DNA from: an uncultured Flavobacteriaceae bacterium
Lineage (GTDB): Bacteria > Bacteroidota > Bacteroidia > Flavobacteriales > Flavobacteriaceae
DNA length: 64,000 bases
Assembly: GCA_947500435.1 (NCBI GenBank)
Contig: CANMRV010000008.1
Span: 124,001 to 188,000 of the forward strand
Direction: 5' to 3'
Shown one piece after another: positions 63,336-64,000 of this stretch. The stretch's first letter is position 1, and each line of letters begins with the position of its first letter. The notes beneath the pieces are model-generated. The model had not been told where the DNA came from. It was given only the letters and a program-made list of their open reading frames with translations, and ran no database searches. A program made the translations under genes and the position numbers.

Positions 63336-64000
63336 TTATTTTAGGTTTACGAGAGCAATAATTGCCAAAGAAATACCACTTAGAATAACAGGTATCCAGT
63401 CTCGAACACCACTTGAACTGGCTACTTTTGCGTTATTTGGCTCAACATAAATAATATCGTTTGATTGAAGGTAGTAATAGGGTGAACTAAAAATTTCGTT
63501 CGTAGTCAAATCGATTTTTCGCATTCTTTTCACCCCATTTTCCTCTCGAATAAGCGTAATATTATCTCGTCTACCATAAATGGTAATGTCTCCAGCTAGT
63601 CCTAGAGCTTCCAACAATGAAATTTTTTCGCTAGGAATAGTTAGTACAGAGGGATTTTTTACTTCCCCCAAAATAGATACTTTATAGTTTAAATAGCGAA
63701 TATCAACAATAGGTTCAAGCAACAATTTTCGATCAACCAGTAGTCCAGTAATTTCTTCACGAAGAACTTTTTTTGTTTTACCAGCAGCCTCAAGCTTACC
63801 CAAAATAGGTAAACGGATAAAACCATCTTGCCCTACTAAATAACCTGATACCCTTGTTGTGTTTCCCGCATTGGTAGATGATTGTGCTGCAGCATCATTC
63901 GCCATGTTGAACATTTGGGCAGCTTCAGGATTAATACTACTAACTGTAATGCTAAGCAGGTCGTTCAATTGTATAACTGGCTCAAGGTTCTGAGCTTTGT
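63336..64000 (-). CDS. Wza-type polysaccharide export protein, N-terminus beyond window
   Basis: Outer-membrane export protein. The frame is open to the right edge: the TTG at 63968 is only an internal codon, and K-A-Q-N-L-E-P-V-I-Q precedes it in frame. The family start IQPNDLLSITV is present as IQLNDLLSITV, followed by the poly_export domain (GYLVGQDGFIRLPILGK) and an SLBB domain (VSILGEVKNPSVLTIPSEKISLLEALGLAGDI in two parts). A C-terminal hydrophobic helix ends the chain (LSGISLAIIALVNLK). It precedes the BY-kinase by ten bases; the lipoprotein signal is not visible. Confidence 0.93.
   Translation of the reverse strand, partial: KAQNLEPVIQLNDLLSITVSSINPEAAQMFNMANDAAAQSSTNAGNTTRVSGYLVGQDGFIRLPILGKLEAAGKTKKVLREEITGLLVDRKLLLEPIVDIRYLNYKVSILGEVKNPSVLTIPSEKISLLEALGLAGDITIYGRRDNITLIREENGVKRMRKIDLTTNEIFSSPYYYLQSNDIIYVEPNNAKVASSSGVRDWIPVILSGISLAIIALVNLK

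Noticed and set aside
1..64000. CRISPR arrays, tRNA or rRNA genes, insertion sequences, integrases
   Set aside because: No regularly spaced direct repeats, cloverleaf-type sequences or transposase/integrase motifs were recognised on either strand by eye.

Overview
The window looks like a chromosomal segment of a marine-type member of the Bacteroidota, most likely the family Flavobacteriaceae. The evidence is the AT-rich sequence, promoter candidates of the TTG / TAnnTTTG type, the near absence of Shine-Dalgarno sequences, and type IX secretion (T9SS) hallmarks: three PorP/SprF-family outer-membrane proteins and two giant proteins with the gliding-motility-associated (CHU_C, type B) C-terminal sorting domain. 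A flavobacterial cytochrome oxidase gene order and a Wza/Wzc/Wzx/Wzy polysaccharide locus fit the same lineage. The genus cannot be fixed from this sequence. I saw no rRNA, tRNA, CRISPR array, insertion sequence or prophage.

Layout. (1) 1-4262: end of a cytochrome c oxidase locus, with two subunit III-type proteins, subunit IV, an Sco-type copper chaperone, an Sco-like partner without cysteines, a DUF420 protein and a tiny CxxC membrane protein. (2) 4384-13965: a duplicated MacAB/TolC-type export cluster with four FtsX/MacB permeases and two adaptors, but only one ATPase and one outer-membrane channel. (3) 14059-22431: housekeeping and mixed genes: tsaB, a secreted unknown, a thioredoxin/DUF255 protein, dodecin, an Nfu-type Fe-S scaffold with a duplicated N-terminal domain, a solitary PorP, a VWA lipoprotein and a DUF4349 protein. 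(4) 22640-27144: a LytS/LytT-type two-component pair, gamma-carbonic anhydrase and fabD. (5) 27310-34534: a surface operon of giant T9SS adhesin, PorP and OmpA-family protein. (6) 34562-36505: an aberrant NRAMP-like transporter and a SanA-like protein. (7) 36710-44059: a second adhesin/PorP pair on the minus strand (LRRs plus ten FN3-like repeats), divergent from a lipoprotein related to GH16 laminarinases whose catalytic signature is damaged; a long palindrome lies between them. (8) 44251-64000: a minus-strand capsule/exopolysaccharide locus running from the Wza-like exporter at the right edge through BY-kinase, flippase, polymerase, nine glycosyltransferases, two acyltransferases and a methyltransferase. 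It is interrupted by a secreted fibre-like protein.

How it fits together. Much of the window concerns the cell surface: T9SS-exported adhesins with their PorP partners, an envelope-stabilising OmpA protein, a surface lipoprotein that may bind glucan, a tripartite exporter and a capsule assembly line. The strongest oddities are the degenerate GH16 lipoprotein, the palindrome beside it, the NRAMP-like protein without the metal-site motifs, a short hairpin repeat with compensatory base changes at two distant loci, and a fibre-like secreted protein inside the polysaccharide locus.
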